NCBI GenBank assembly: GCA_963715565.1 | Contig: OY970256.1 | Location: forward strand, 6,138,001-6,202,000 | Direction: 5' to 3' | DNA: 64,000 nt | Source: JACVRN01 sp963715565 | GTDB lineage: Bacteria; Acidobacteriota; Blastocatellia; Pyrinomonadales; Pyrinomonadaceae | In this document: positions 22,751-31,457 of the stretch, piece after piece | Layout of the letters: the number at the start of each line of letters is the position of its first letter | Position numbering within the stretch: position 1 is the stretch's first letter | Translations under genes and position numbers: made by a program | The notes under the pieces: generated by a model | The model's input: only the letters and a program-made list of their open reading frames with translations | The model's database searches: none | What the model was told of the DNA's origin: nothing

Positions 22751-24436
22751 TCAGAAAGCAGGTTCTTCATAAAGACCATACACGTCGCGCAGGGCATCGC
22801 AGATTTCGCCGAGCGTGGCATAAGCGCGTACGGCTTCTATGGTCGCGGGCATAGTGTTCTCATCATTGTGCGCGGCCTGCTTTAATTTCTCCAACGCGTT
22901 TGCGACCGCGCCACTATCGCGGCGCGCGCGTGCCTGTTCAAGGCGCTCGACCTGACGGTCGCGCACGCCTTCGTTGATAACCAGGATAGGCACTTCCATA
23001 TGCTCTTCTGCCATCTGGTAGCGATTGACGCCGACGATTGTTTGCTCGCCGCGCTCGACGGCTTTTTGATACTGGTAAGCCGACTCCTGAATCTCGCGCT
23101 GCGGGAAACCTTTTTCGATTGACTCGACCATGCCGCCCATCGCGTCTATCTTTTCAAAGTAGTCGAGCGCCCCATCCTCCATTTGCCTCGTCAAAGCTTC
23201 CAGAAAATAAGAGCCGCCGAGCGGGTCAATGGTGTTTGCCACACCTGTCTCTTCGGCAATTATCTGCTGCGTGCGCAAAGCAATCAGCGCGGCGTGATCC
23301 GTAGGCAGCGCGAGCGCTTCATCATAAGCGTCTGTGTGGAGCGATTGCGTTCCGCCCAGCACACCGGCAAGCGCCTGTATGGCGACGCGCACGATGTTGT
23401 TCAAAGGCTGCTGGACCGTGAGAGAGACGCCCGCCGTCTGCGTGTGAAACCTGAGTTGCAGTGTGCGCTCGCTCTGCGCATTAAAACGCTCGCGCATCAC
23501 GCGCGCCCAGATGCGCCGCGCCGCGCGGTACTTGGCAATCTCCTCGAAGAAATCATTGTGCGCGTTAAAGAAGAAGGAGATACGCGGCACGAACTCGTCT
23601 ACATCTAATCCGGCGCGCACGCCCCAGTCCACGTACTCGATGCCGTCGCGCAAAGTGAAGGCAAGCTCTTGCAAGGCGGTCGAGCCAGCCTCGCGTATGT
23701 GATAGCCGCTCACGCTGATGGGATTGTAGCGAGGCACATGTCGGGTACAGAACTCGAAGGTGTCCGTGACGAGCTTCATCGCCGGGCGAATCGGATAAAT
23801 CCACTCTTTCTGCGCGATGTACTCTTTCAAGATGTCGTTCTGTAGCGTGCCCGAGATTTTCTTCCAGTCCGCGCCCTGCTTTTCTGCAACAACCAGATAC
23901 ATCGCAAGCAAGACGGAGGCAGGCGCATTGATGGTCTGCGAGACCGTGACTCCTTCGAGCGGGATGCCGTCAAAGAGAACCTCCATGTCTGCCAGAGAAG
24001 AGACGGCGACGCCGCATTTGCCGACCTCGCCTTCGGAGAGAGGCGAATCCGCATCGTAGCCCATCAGCGTCGGAAGATCATACGCGACCGAAAGACCCGT
24101 CTGACCTTGCGCCATCAGGTACTTGAATCTCTGGTTGGTCTCTTCAGGCGTGCCGAAGCCCGCGAACTGCCGCATGGTCCAGAGCTTGCCGCGATAGCCC
24201 GTCGGATGTATCCCGCGCGTATAAGGAAACTCGCCCGGAAAAGAGGTGTCACGCTCGAAGTCTATCTCACTGGTGTCGGCAGGCGTGTAGAGCCGCTTGA
24301 CCTCTTCGAGCGAAACGGTTTGAAAGCTTTTCTTTCTTTCAGGACGTTTACTAAGAGCAGGCTCAAGCGTCTCCTGCTCCCAGCGCTCGTTAGCTTGTTG
24401 CTCCGGAGTCGTCCCGGCCTCTTTTATTTCAGGCAT
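22751..24436 (-). CDS. mcmA1: Methylmalonyl-CoA mutase large subunit, N-terminal
   Basis: The 561-residue TIM-barrel subunit has FPYTRGIHPTGYRGKLWTMRQFAGFG, the substrate region GLSVAYDLPTLMGYD, RYNPISVSGYHIREAGSTALQELAF and the ADENIDPLGGS-like NTIDPLGGSYFLEALT. It lacks the B12 domain, which is a separate gene downstream. The RPAMKL and FRFHTQT segments are typical of the mutase family rather than isobutyryl-CoA mutase fusions, but exact substrate cannot be settled by eye. It is the first gene of a minus-strand operon with the exported-protein gene, mcmA2, a crotonase gene and a DUF2071 gene. Confidence 0.93.
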   Translation of the reverse strand: MPEIKEAGTTPEQQANERWEQETLEPALSKRPERKKSFQTVSLEEVKRLYTPADTSEIDFERDTSFPGEFPYTRGIHPTGYRGKLWTMRQFAGFGTPEETNQRFKYLMAQGQTGLSVAYDLPTLMGYDADSPLSEGEVGKCGVAVSSLADMEVLFDGIPLEGVTVSQTINAPASVLLAMYLVVAEKQGADWKKISGTLQNDILKEYIAQKEWIYPIRPAMKLVTDTFEFCTRHVPRYNPISVSGYHIREAGSTALQELAFTLRDGIEYVDWGVRAGLDVDEFVPRISFFFNAHNDFFEEIAKYRAARRIWARVMRERFNAQSERTLQLRFHTQTAGVSLTVQQPLNNIVRVAIQALAGVLGGTQSLHTDAYDEALALPTDHAALIALRTQQIIAEETGVANTIDPLGGSYFLEALTRQMEDGALDYFEKIDAMGGMVESIEKGFPQREIQESAYQYQKAVERGEQTIVGVNRYQMAEEHMEVPILVINEGVRDRQVERLEQARARRDSGAVANALEKLKQAAHNDENTMPATIEAVRAYATLGEICDALRDVYGLYEEPAF

Positions 24437-24771
24437 AATCGTCTCTTCTCTCTAATCGCTTCGGCGCTTCTTTTTTTTAGACCACGCGCCGCAAGCGCGC
24501 ATTCATGGTCATCTAATTGCTGATATTTATAAAGAGAAAACGATATTAGTTGACCGTTCGCGCAAGTGTCAACCGCGCCCTTTTATCATGAGCGAGATGG
24601 AAACAATCAGAAGGAAAGGGGCGCGGCTCCGGTTGGCAGCCCGGAGCCGCGCGCTAAGCGGTAGGAACCATTAACTTGCAGAAACGGAGCGGAAGCAAGC
24701 GGAAGGTGACAGGCAGGGTACACATTCTTTTTTTGACCTTTGAACATAAATGAGCCCGCTCTCCTTTAGAC
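24437..24771. other. Intergenic region with a perfect hairpin
   Basis: Separates the mutase operon from the FtsB-like gene, both on the minus strand. GCGCGGCTCCGG (24621-24632) pairs exactly with CCGGAGCCGCGC (24641-24652) with an 8-nt loop. There is no T-run on either side. It could end the upstream transcript or belong to a dispersed palindrome family. I see no gene. Confidence 0.5.
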
Positions 24772-25188
24772 TCATTCGACGGTCACCACAATTTCGTTGG
24801 CTCGCACCATGTTCAGGCGCGCGCGCGCAGCCGCCTCTATGGCTCGCGGATCGGAATGAAGCCGCTGCACTTCTCGTTCAAGCTGCGCATTGGTGTTGCG
24901 TAAAGTTTGCACGTCCGAGCTGAGACGCTCGTACTGATCCGATGCCGCGCGCTTCTCCGCGTGCGTGCGCATCGTCACGGTCACACACAGAACGAACGTC
25001 GCCAGAATAATCGTCGAGAAGAGAACCCATGAAGGAATCAAGCCGCCGCGTCGCCGTATCTCTGTGCGCGTGCCTATGATTTCGCGCGGCAAGTCGAGCG
25101 CAGAACTAATCGCGGGAATCGAGCGCGCGTTCACACGTTGCGCGCGAAGACGTTCATCAACCCAGTATGTATTTGCAGCCTTGTTCAA
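24772..25188 (-). CDS. FtsB/DivIC-like septum formation initiator
   Basis: The 138-residue single-pass membrane protein has a long cytoplasmic N-terminus (1-50), a membrane helix (about 51-73), a coiled coil (78-115) and a C-terminal block DPRAIEAAARARLNMVRANEIV typical of FtsB/DivIC. It would act with FtsL/FtsQ homologues to activate septal peptidoglycan synthesis. The start codon is TTG at 25188, supported by GGAGGT six bases upstream. The N-terminal extension is longer than in E. coli FtsB. Confidence 0.8.
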   Translation of the reverse strand: MNKAANTYWVDERLRAQRVNARSIPAISSALDLPREIIGTRTEIRRRGGLIPSWVLFSTIILATFVLCVTVTMRTHAEKRAASDQYERLSSDVQTLRNTNAQLEREVQRLHSDPRAIEAAARARLNMVRANEIVVTVE

Positions 25189-25958
25189 AGGAACACCTCC
25201 AAGTCTTGTTCAAATTCCGTTTTAGCTCTGCGGGCCGCATGCCGAAAGAGACTGTAGATAGCTCCACCGTGCATTTGTACTAAATCGAATCATTGCTTGA
25301 CTCGCCCTGGCTCTTATTTAATTTTGTCGTTTTTGTGCTGGTTCCCCAAGATGATGTGCCGCCCTGGAGGGGCCACCACAATGGAGTGTGCCTTGAAACC
25401 GTTTCAATCCTTTGCCTATCAAACAGTTACCGGCAAAGTGGCGGGAATGTAGCATGCGGGGATTAGGCTGTAAAGACTTTTCTTTACAACGACTTCTGGC
25501 GCTAAGTTCAACATTTACTTGAGGTAAGGTGTGTTAAGCCCCCGTAACGGCGTACGCTCGGCGAACGGAAATCCGCGATTAGGGCATCCCGCTGTGATGT
25601 CTTGTGAACGCTTGAGATAGCCGGGCGAAACCGTGTGCACAGGTGTGGAAAAAGAGCGCGAACTGAGACTGGTCAAAGTTGAAAACCGACCTCGCAGAGA
25701 CATCATGGAAGAGCGGAAGATGATTTTAGCTAAACTCTTCCCGGCATGGTTAAAATATGTTGACACCACTTCGCCTGCCCTATAGACTGTGATTCACAAC
25801 GGTCGGCCTCCTCACGAGGGCTCGACCTCCTGTTGACGGCTCATTTATACGTCTCATCGCCTTTGCCCCAGGCAGCCAAAGCAAGTATCGACCGACAGCG
25901 TTCGCGTGTGTATCGTCTGCGCTGCCGTTTGCTGAAACTTTCCCGGGGATAATATTTA
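25189..25958. other. Long intergenic region, nothing recognised
   Basis: 770 bp between divergent genes. A weak 84-codon frame on the minus strand (25515-25769) has atypical composition and no ribosome site, so it is not called. I searched by eye for tRNA, SRP RNA, RNase P RNA, tmRNA and riboswitch features and saw none. It likely carries divergent promoters for the FtsB-like and sigma-54 activator genes. Confidence 0.35.
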
Positions 25959-27509
25959 ATGTCCGACGCGCCGCAATCTTTACCGAACAATCAGGGTCAG
26001 AGGTACGAATCTCCGTTTAGCCTTCCGCTCGCGGCCATGGTGCGCGCGTTGTGTCAGGCGGCGGCCAACGGGCCGGACTTGCTCTACGAGGTCATGTTAA
26101 AGCTGACGCTGATGATAGATGCAACGGCGCAGACGTATGGCCTTGCGACATGGACGCAGAAGATTGGCGAGCGTCCGCATCTCAAGTGGGTCGAAGGGTT
26201 GGACCACGACGAGATTGCCGAGGCAGAGAGAGTCGTCACAACTGTTCTTTCAGCGCCGGAGAAAGCAGCATCAATCAAGGCTGGCGATCAAGCCCTCTGC
26301 ATGATTTTGTCCGCCGCGACGCAGACGCGCGAAGGTGCTGCCATCTATGGTCGCTGTGTGCGCGCGTTGACGGAAAGGCAAGCGAAAGAATTATGCGTGC
26401 TGGCGGACGTGGCGCAGTTGGCGCACGCTCATGTGGCTCTGCGCGGCGACCACCAGCAGGCGCAAAAAGTGAAAGCTGCTTCGGCGGTCGCGAGCGCGAC
26501 TCTACCCGGCATGGTCTTTACCAGCCGCACTATGTTTGCGGTGGCGCGTGCGGTCGAGCGTATTAAGGATTCCGAATCCACAGTTTTGATTACGGGAGAG
26601 TCCGGCACGGGTAAGGAATTGATTGCGCGCGCCATTCATCGTTTGAGCCGTCGCGCGCAGGGCGAGTTCATTCCTTTTAATTGCACGGCTGCGCCTGCGG
26701 ACCTGATTGAAAGCATGCTCTTCGGCCATCGCAAGGGCGCTTTCACAGGCGCGCACATGGATCATGAAGGCATGATTCGCGCTGCCGAAGGCGGCACGCT
26801 CTTTCTGGACGAGATAGGCGATCTGCCTCTGGCCTTACAGCCCAAGCTCCTGCGCTTTCTGCAAGAGGGAGAGGTTCACACCTTGGGCGAGCGAGCGCCG
26901 CGAAAGGTCAACGTGCGTGTGGTTGCGGCGACGCATAAAGATTTAGAGCGCGACGTGCGCGCCGGTCGTTTCCGTGAAGACCTTTATTATCGCGTCGCTG
27001 CGCTCTCGATTCACGTTCCGCCTTTGCGCGAGCGTCCCGAAGACACTGCCCTTCTGATTTCACATTTTCTCACTCACTACGCGCGGCGCAACGATCATGC
27101 GATTGCGGGGATTACTGCCGAAGCCATCTCGGCGCTTCAGAACTACTCATGGCCGGGCAACGTGAGAGAGCTGGCCGCAGAGATAGAGCGCCTTGTGCTC
27201 TATGCTGACGAAGGCTCATACGTCACGCTTGAACACATCAGCCCGCGCGTGCTGCCCCTCGAAGCCCGGCAAGAGTTGGAGGCGCGCGAGTCGAACGCGA
27301 ATCTCGAACACTTGCTCGAAGATTTTGAGCGGCGCGTGATTACAGAAACTCTCAAGCGCAACGATTACAACGTGGCTCGCACGAGCGCCGCGCTGGGCCT
27401 GGGCTCGCGGCAAACGCTTTACAAAAAACTCAAACGGCTGGCGATAGACGTCAGCAATTTTCTACAGGAAGACACGGAGCCCGGCCTTCAACTGCGCGCC
27501 GAGCGTTAA
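25959..27509 (+). CDS. Sigma-54-dependent transcriptional activator
   Basis: The 516-residue NtrC-type regulator has a GAF-like N-terminal sensory domain (about 25-165), an AAA+ domain with Walker A GESGTGKE (213-220), the sigma-54 contact loop GAFTGA (260-265) and Walker B LFLDEIGD, and a C-terminal Fis-type helix-turn-helix (NYNVARTSAALGLGSRQTLYKK). No receiver domain is present, so the GAF-like domain probably senses a small molecule or partner. A sigma-54-like site lies upstream of the tad operon (30455), but no link is proven. Confidence 0.9.
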   Translation: MSDAPQSLPNNQGQRYESPFSLPLAAMVRALCQAAANGPDLLYEVMLKLTLMIDATAQTYGLATWTQKIGERPHLKWVEGLDHDEIAEAERVVTTVLSAPEKAASIKAGDQALCMILSAATQTREGAAIYGRCVRALTERQAKELCVLADVAQLAHAHVALRGDHQQAQKVKAASAVASATLPGMVFTSRTMFAVARAVERIKDSESTVLITGESGTGKELIARAIHRLSRRAQGEFIPFNCTAAPADLIESMLFGHRKGAFTGAHMDHEGMIRAAEGGTLFLDEIGDLPLALQPKLLRFLQEGEVHTLGERAPRKVNVRVVAATHKDLERDVRAGRFREDLYYRVAALSIHVPPLRERPEDTALLISHFLTHYARRNDHAIAGITAEAISALQNYSWPGNVRELAAEIERLVLYADEGSYVTLEHISPRVLPLEARQELEARESNANLEHLLEDFERRVITETLKRNDYNVARTSAALGLGSRQTLYKKLKRLAIDVSNFLQEDTEPGLQLRAER

Positions 27510-27592
27510 GAGTTAACCGGGCGGCTCGTCCCCTCGTCCACAAAAAGCTCTTCGACCAATCATCCAACGAAAGCACGTAGCGGCATCTTGTT

Positions 27593-28087
27593 ATGCTCTT
27601 ATCGTATGTCCTTTGTCTTGTTGCGGCCCTCTTCATACACGAGCTGGGTCATCTGCTGGCAGCGCGCGCGTGCGGCGTGCCGGTGACGGAATTCGGCCTC
27701 GGCTGGGGACCGAAAATTTTTAGCTTCGAGCGAGGCGAAATCCAGTACAGGCTGCACGCGCTTCCAGTGGGCGCGTATGTTCGTATGGATATGGAGGAAT
27801 TACAGCGGCGACCTTTGAGCCAGCAGACGCTCGTGCTCCTCGCGGGCGTGATAGTGAATCTGGTCGCAGCCGTGCTGGCCGGGGCCAATCACTTTGCCAC
27901 TATGAATCTCTTGCTGGCGGCGACCAATCTTCTTCCGCTTTACCAGCAGGACGGTTGGAAGTGCGGGATTGTCATGCTGCGCGCTCTGCTCGCACAGCGC
28001 AATGCATTCGTGGAGTGGACATTCACTATCTCGGGCGGCTTGCTCGGCGTCGCGTTCTTCGCCGCGCACGCGTGGCATTTAGTTTAA
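27593..28087 (+). CDS. Minimal M50 (site-2-protease-like) membrane metalloprotease
   Basis: A compact 164-residue membrane protein with four predicted membrane segments. H16-E-L-G-H20 in ALFIHELGHLLAA and the second metal motif N112-L-L-P...Q-D120-G121 (TNLLPLYQQDGWK) are the zinc ligands of M50 proteases. No PDZ domain is present, unlike RseP. It could cleave membrane-anchored regulators. It lies 83 bp after the sigma-54 activator and 39 bp before a polytopic protein gene; no clear Shine-Dalgarno is seen. Confidence 0.85.
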   Translation: MLLSYVLCLVAALFIHELGHLLAARACGVPVTEFGLGWGPKIFSFERGEIQYRLHALPVGAYVRMDMEELQRRPLSQQTLVLLAGVIVNLVAAVLAGANHFATMNLLLAATNLLPLYQQDGWKCGIVMLRALLAQRNAFVEWTFTISGGLLGVAFFAAHAWHLV

Positions 28088-28126
28088 AGCAGACGGAAAA
28101 CGAATTTGCTCGGACAGCTATTTAAT

Positions 28127-29587
28127 ATGCGTCTTTCAACACGACGACTCTTCTTCATGATGCTCCTGCTGGTCATGTTTATTGTGACCACGCGCGGGGT
28201 GACTGATCCTGATTTCTGGTGGCATCTGCGAACGGGCCAGTACATTTTTGAGACCGGGACCATCCCGCGCGCGGACCTCTTTTCTTTCACCTACGCGGGC
28301 AGGGAATGGGTCACGCATGAATGGTTGTCGGAGCTGATGATTTACGCGGTCTACAAGTTCGCGGGCTGGACGGGGCTGGTGGTGGCGTTTGCGCTTCTGG
28401 TGACGGCGGCCTTTGGAGTCTCGTATCGCGCGTGCGAACGAAGGGGTGCGCATCCTTTATCAGCGTGGATGGCGGTGATGTTGGGTGCGTGGGCCACTGC
28501 GCCTGTGTGGGGAGTGAGGCCGCAGATGTTCTCGCTGCTGCTGGCAAGCATCTTCATAGCGATTCTTTATCGTTACGGTCGGGAAGGTCGCGTGCGCGTG
28601 CTCTGGTTGTTGCCGCCCTTGATGCTGCTGTGGGTGAATCTGCACGGAGGCTACGTGCTTGGGCTGGCGCTCATCGTGTTGGCACTCGCGGGCGGGATGC
28701 TCGATGCAGTGTTCGAGAAGACACCTCGCGCCGAGACGTGGAAGCTTCTGGGGCCGCTCGCTCTTGTGCTCGTTGTGTGCGTTCTGGTTGTGCCGCTTAA
28801 TCCGAACGGCGTGCGTATGTTTTCTTATCCTTTCGAGACGCTCTTTTCGCGCGTCATGATGGAGCACATAGAGGAATGGTTCTCGCCGAATTTTCACCAG
28901 TGGAGATTCTTTCCGCTGGCGGCGCTGCTGTTCTCTACGTTCGCGGCGCTGTCGCTTTCGCCGAGGCGTGTGCGCTTGAGCGAATTGCTGATGCTCGTGG
29001 CGACCGCCTACGCAGTCTTGCGTTCGGGCCGTCATCTTCCGATTTTCGCGTTCGCCGCTGTGCCGCTTCTGGCAAAGCATCTGTCCGAGTGGGCGAAAAG
29101 CCGTGGGTGGGGACTCGCGATGGTCGTGCCTGAGCGCGGCCTGCCTGCGCGACAGATGTTGCTGCGCTTTGCGCTCTTGATCGCAGCGCTTTGCATAGGG
29201 CTACAGAACGTCAGGCAGGTGGTCGCGAAGCAGGCCGAGACTGAGGCCGAGAATTTCCCCGCGTCCGCCGTGGAGTTTATACGTAGAGAAAATCTTCCCG
29301 GGCCTATCTACAACTGGTACGACTGGGGCGGCTACATGATCTGGAAGCTTTACCCGGAGCGGCTGGTTTACATAGATGGGCGCGCGGATGTTTACGGCGA
29401 TGCGTTTATAGAAGAGTTCCTCAAAACGAGTAAGGGGCAGGGCGAGTGGCGCGAGCCTTTGCGCCGCTTCGATGTGAGGACGGTGATTGTCAAACCCGAC
29501 TCGCCGCTCGTCCCTCTGCTCGAAAGAGAAGAAGGATGGACGAAAGCTTTTGAGGACGGGCAGGCCATCGTGCTGGTCAAGCGATAG
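28127..29587 (+). CDS. Polytopic membrane protein, GT-C-glycosyltransferase-like
   Basis: The 486-residue product has about 9-10 membrane segments. Near the N-terminus, TDPDFWWHLRTGQYIFETGTI and YAGREWVTHEWLSELMIY form a conserved acidic/aromatic loop, as in family GT-C sugar transferases and related uncharacterised proteins. The C-terminal soluble domain (about 375-486) has NWYDWGGYMIWKLYP and YIDGRADVYGD. I expect transfer of a lipid-linked sugar or assembly of envelope glycan, but family membership should be confirmed. The ATG at 28127 was chosen; a TTG at 28106 adds MLGQLFN. Confidence 0.75.
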   Translation: MRLSTRRLFFMMLLLVMFIVTTRGVTDPDFWWHLRTGQYIFETGTIPRADLFSFTYAGREWVTHEWLSELMIYAVYKFAGWTGLVVAFALLVTAAFGVSYRACERRGAHPLSAWMAVMLGAWATAPVWGVRPQMFSLLLASIFIAILYRYGREGRVRVLWLLPPLMLLWVNLHGGYVLGLALIVLALAGGMLDAVFEKTPRAETWKLLGPLALVLVVCVLVVPLNPNGVRMFSYPFETLFSRVMMEHIEEWFSPNFHQWRFFPLAALLFSTFAALSLSPRRVRLSELLMLVATAYAVLRSGRHLPIFAFAAVPLLAKHLSEWAKSRGWGLAMVVPERGLPARQMLLRFALLIAALCIGLQNVRQVVAKQAETEAENFPASAVEFIRRENLPGPIYNWYDWGGYMIWKLYPERLVYIDGRADVYGDAFIEEFLKTSKGQGEWREPLRRFDVRTVIVKPDSPLVPLLEREEGWTKAFEDGQAIVLVKR

Positions 29588-29644
29588 CTGTTCTCAAATG
29601 ATTTGAACCTCGCTGTAATTAGGCTCTGTGCAAGGGTGTATGAA

Positions 29645-29935
29645 ATGAGAAAGTATAGAGTATTCATGCGCGGGGAAAATTTTCTGATGAATCTGGAAGG
29701 GCGCAGCCAGAAGATGGGATTCTTCGCCGCGCGGTTCGTCGAAGCGCAGGATGAAGAAGAGGCCGTGTGTGCGGCTGTGGAAGCGCTGCGCGCCGACCCT
29801 AAGCTTTTCGACAGCGTTCTTAATCAGGAGGCTGATTCTCCGTTGATGTATGCGGAAGAGATTGAGGAGTTAGAAGCTTTTGACAGCCCTCCTGTTCCTG
29901 TCAACGGATTCACGTTTTACTCCGAAGATGATTGA
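29645..29935 (+). CDS. Small conserved-looking protein, function unknown
   Basis: A 96-residue acidic protein starting MRKYRVFMRGENFLMN. It contains MGFFAARFVEAQDEEEAVCAAVEALR and an acidic C-terminus (NGFTFYSEDD). No membrane segment or signal. The alpha/beta pattern (YRVFM, FFAARFVEA) suggests a small single-domain fold. It follows the polytopic gene by 57 bp. I do not recognise it. Confidence 0.65.
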   Translation: MRKYRVFMRGENFLMNLEGRSQKMGFFAARFVEAQDEEEAVCAAVEALRADPKLFDSVLNQEADSPLMYAEEIEELEAFDSPPVPVNGFTFYSEDD

Positions 29936-29971
29936 CGCTTTAGTGAATGGCAATTCGTTATCAGCTAAAGA

Positions 29972-30129
29972 TAGCTCCGTAGGAGCTATATGTTTATAGC
30001 TGGCACATAACAAAAACAAAACAAGCTCCGTAGGAGCGGCATGTCATGGATGATGAACATGGCGCTCCTACGGAGCTTGTTTGTTGATGATGACAATCAA
30101 GCTATAAACATATAGCTCCTACGGAGCTA
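29972..30129. repeat. Nested long palindrome with GCTCCGTAGGAGC cores
   Basis: A 30 bp arm at 29972-30001 is perfectly complementary to 30100-30129. Inside, AACAAGCTCCGTAGGAGC (from 30020) pairs with GCTCCTACGGAGCTTGTT (to 30081) with a central loop of about 20 nt. Each arm itself carries the small palindrome GCTCCGTAGGAGC. It lies between a small gene and the tad locus and resembles extragenic palindrome families; no transposase is near. Confidence 0.9.
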
Positions 30130-30202
30130 CAAACAATTTTGCTGGTTCATATCTTGCGCGCACGTTAAATAGATTCAGCCTCTTACCGTCATAACTTCAT
30201 CA

Positions 30203-30245
30203 AGCGAGGCGTCCATTTGATAAAGATGGACGCCTCGCTCTCTTT
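30203..30245 (+). terminator. Rho-independent-type terminator
   Basis: AGCGAGGCGTCCAT (30203-30216) pairs perfectly with ATGGACGCCTCGCT (30226-30239), 9-nt loop, followed by CTCTTTT. Probably ends transcripts before the tad locus. Confidence 0.8.
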
Positions 30246-30278
30246 TCGTCATCGCTGGTTGAAACTCTGACGCTCGCG

Positions 30279-30391
30279 TGTCAACGCGCGGCGACAAACG
30301 ATTAAGTCTTTGTGCCCACCTCACTTTGCGCTCGTCCTGATAGTTTGACGAGCTTGTCTATTGCTCATCCGTTGTCAACGCGGGGCGACAA
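30279..30391 (+). promoter_or_regulatory. Pair of direct repeats with TGTC-N10-GACA dyad
   Basis: TGTCAACGCG(C/G)GGCGACAA occurs at 30279-30297 and 30373-30391, 18 of 19 bases identical. Each copy has a TGTC...GACA dyad. Their spacing (94 bp) and place 165-277 bp upstream of the first tad gene suggest paired operators. The protein that might bind is unknown. Confidence 0.5.
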
Positions 30392-30454
30392 GCTGTCTAT
30401 CCTTCCTGTTCACGAAACCTTTGTTTTCCGCGCTTTTTTCCTTTTCGAGGCTTG

Positions 30455-30470
30455 TGGCACGGGCCTTGTT
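30455..30470 (+). promoter_or_regulatory. Candidate sigma-54-like promoter (non-canonical -12)
   Basis: TGGCAC-N5-TTGTT fits the sigma-54 -24 box exactly, but the -12 box reads TTGT where TTGC is expected. It lies about 85 bp before the start of the small membrane protein gene. Because the -12 GC is not kept, confidence is low. Confidence 0.3.
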
Positions 30471-30555
30471 ATAGACAAGTGCGTCCGCGATATCAAGCAT
30501 GTCCGGTCGCTCTCCAAAGGCAAGCGCCGCAAGAAACCCACGAGGAGGAAAAGGG

Positions 30556-30846
30556 ATGTTGATGAAATCGGTCACAGGCAAAATGGTCGTCTCGCTCGTC
30601 GGTGTAGCGGTTGCCGCTCCGTTCTTTGTTATTGCATTGGTCGCAGGCGCGCGCGCCGTCGAGCTTGCGCATAACGCGCAAGAGGATGTGCTGCTCGTCG
30701 TGCTCGCCTTCAGCGGGGCCGTCATCAGCATGATTAACGGCTTCGGTCGGCGCTCTGCTAAAGCTGCGCGCCGCGAGAGTATAAGAGCAAACGCCGGGGA
30801 GGAGGCCGTGTCAAGGGGAGCCTCCGCCGTCAAGCTCAGCTATTAA
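30556..30846 (+). CDS. Small two-helix membrane protein at the head of the tad locus
   Basis: A 96-residue protein from the ATG at 30556 (GAGGAGGAA seven bases upstream). It has two hydrophobic segments (about 11-33 and 45-60), a short acidic link and a basic C-terminal tail. No known family. Its position before the pilin genes suggests an accessory role in the Flp pilus, but it is also separated from the pilins by over 100 bp. Confidence 0.65.
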   Translation: MLMKSVTGKMVVSLVGVAVAAPFFVIALVAGARAVELAHNAQEDVLLVVLAFSGAVISMINGFGRRSAKAARRESIRANAGEEAVSRGASAVKLSY

Positions 30847-30968
30847 ATTTTTCCACCTGTCCCCTGGCCGCAGGGCTCACGACGACGGGCAAGCCGTCTG
30901 GGCCGCTTCGACCAAGAGGACACGACCCTTAACCCTTAAAACCACAACCCAAAAGGAGCAACACTGAA

Positions 30969-31124
30969 ATGATTAAGAATTTCTTGCGTGACGAATCTGG
31001 TTTGGAACTTTCCGAGTACGCAGTGGCCGCAGCCTTGATCGCACTCGCCGTCGTCGGCGCTTTCACCGCGCTCGGCACCAACATCAGTGGCAAGATCAAC
31101 GGTTTGGCGAACACGGTGAAGTAG
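30969..31124 (+). CDS. Flp-type pilin 1
   Basis: A 51-residue pilin precursor: short basic leader MIKNFLRDESG, then the G/LELSEY cleavage site (G11, with Glu five and Tyr six residues after), then one hydrophobic helix and a short C-terminus. The prepilin peptidase (31706) would cut after G11. It differs from pilin 3 at only four positions. Confidence 0.92.
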   Translation: MIKNFLRDESGLELSEYAVAAALIALAVVGAFTALGTNISGKINGLANTVK

Positions 31125-31239
31125 GCCAAAAGCCGAACACCCGTCAAGGAGTACCTACAACTGAATGAGGGTCGGGGCGCGTCCGCCGCAAGCTGCAAAA
31201 CAAACCCCGACCATTTTTCTTCCCGTCAAGGAGAGCGAG

Positions 31240-31395
31240 ATGCTTAAAAAATTCGTGAGCGACGAAACCGGCCTTGAGCTTTCGGAATACGCCGTCGCCG
31301 CCGCTTTGATTGCTCTCGGGGTCGTCGGAGCCATCACGCTTCTCGGCAACAACATCGCCGGCAGGATTAACACTCTGGCGAACACTGTGAAGTAG
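31240..31395 (+). CDS. Flp-type pilin 2
   Basis: 51 residues starting MLKKFVSDETG/LELSEY after AAGGAGAG. It is the divergent paralog of the three: helix contains GVVGAITLLGNNIAGR where the others have AVVGAFTALGTNISGK. A separate role (minor pilin) is possible. Confidence 0.92.
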   Translation: MLKKFVSDETGLELSEYAVAAALIALGVVGAITLLGNNIAGRINTLANTVK

Positions 31396-31457
31396 GCCCA
31401 GCGCCTCGCGCTCGACAAAGAATACAAACCAACGGCTACTAACCTGAGAGGAACAAA

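Noticed and set aside
22692..22821. Upstream extension of the exported-protein gene into the mutase gene
   Set aside because: It overlaps the mutase coding sequence and would bury the signal peptide; a downstream ATG is more likely.
25515..25769. 84-codon minus-strand frame in the gap before the sigma-54 activator
   Set aside because: Ser/Arg-rich, no ribosome site, no family features.
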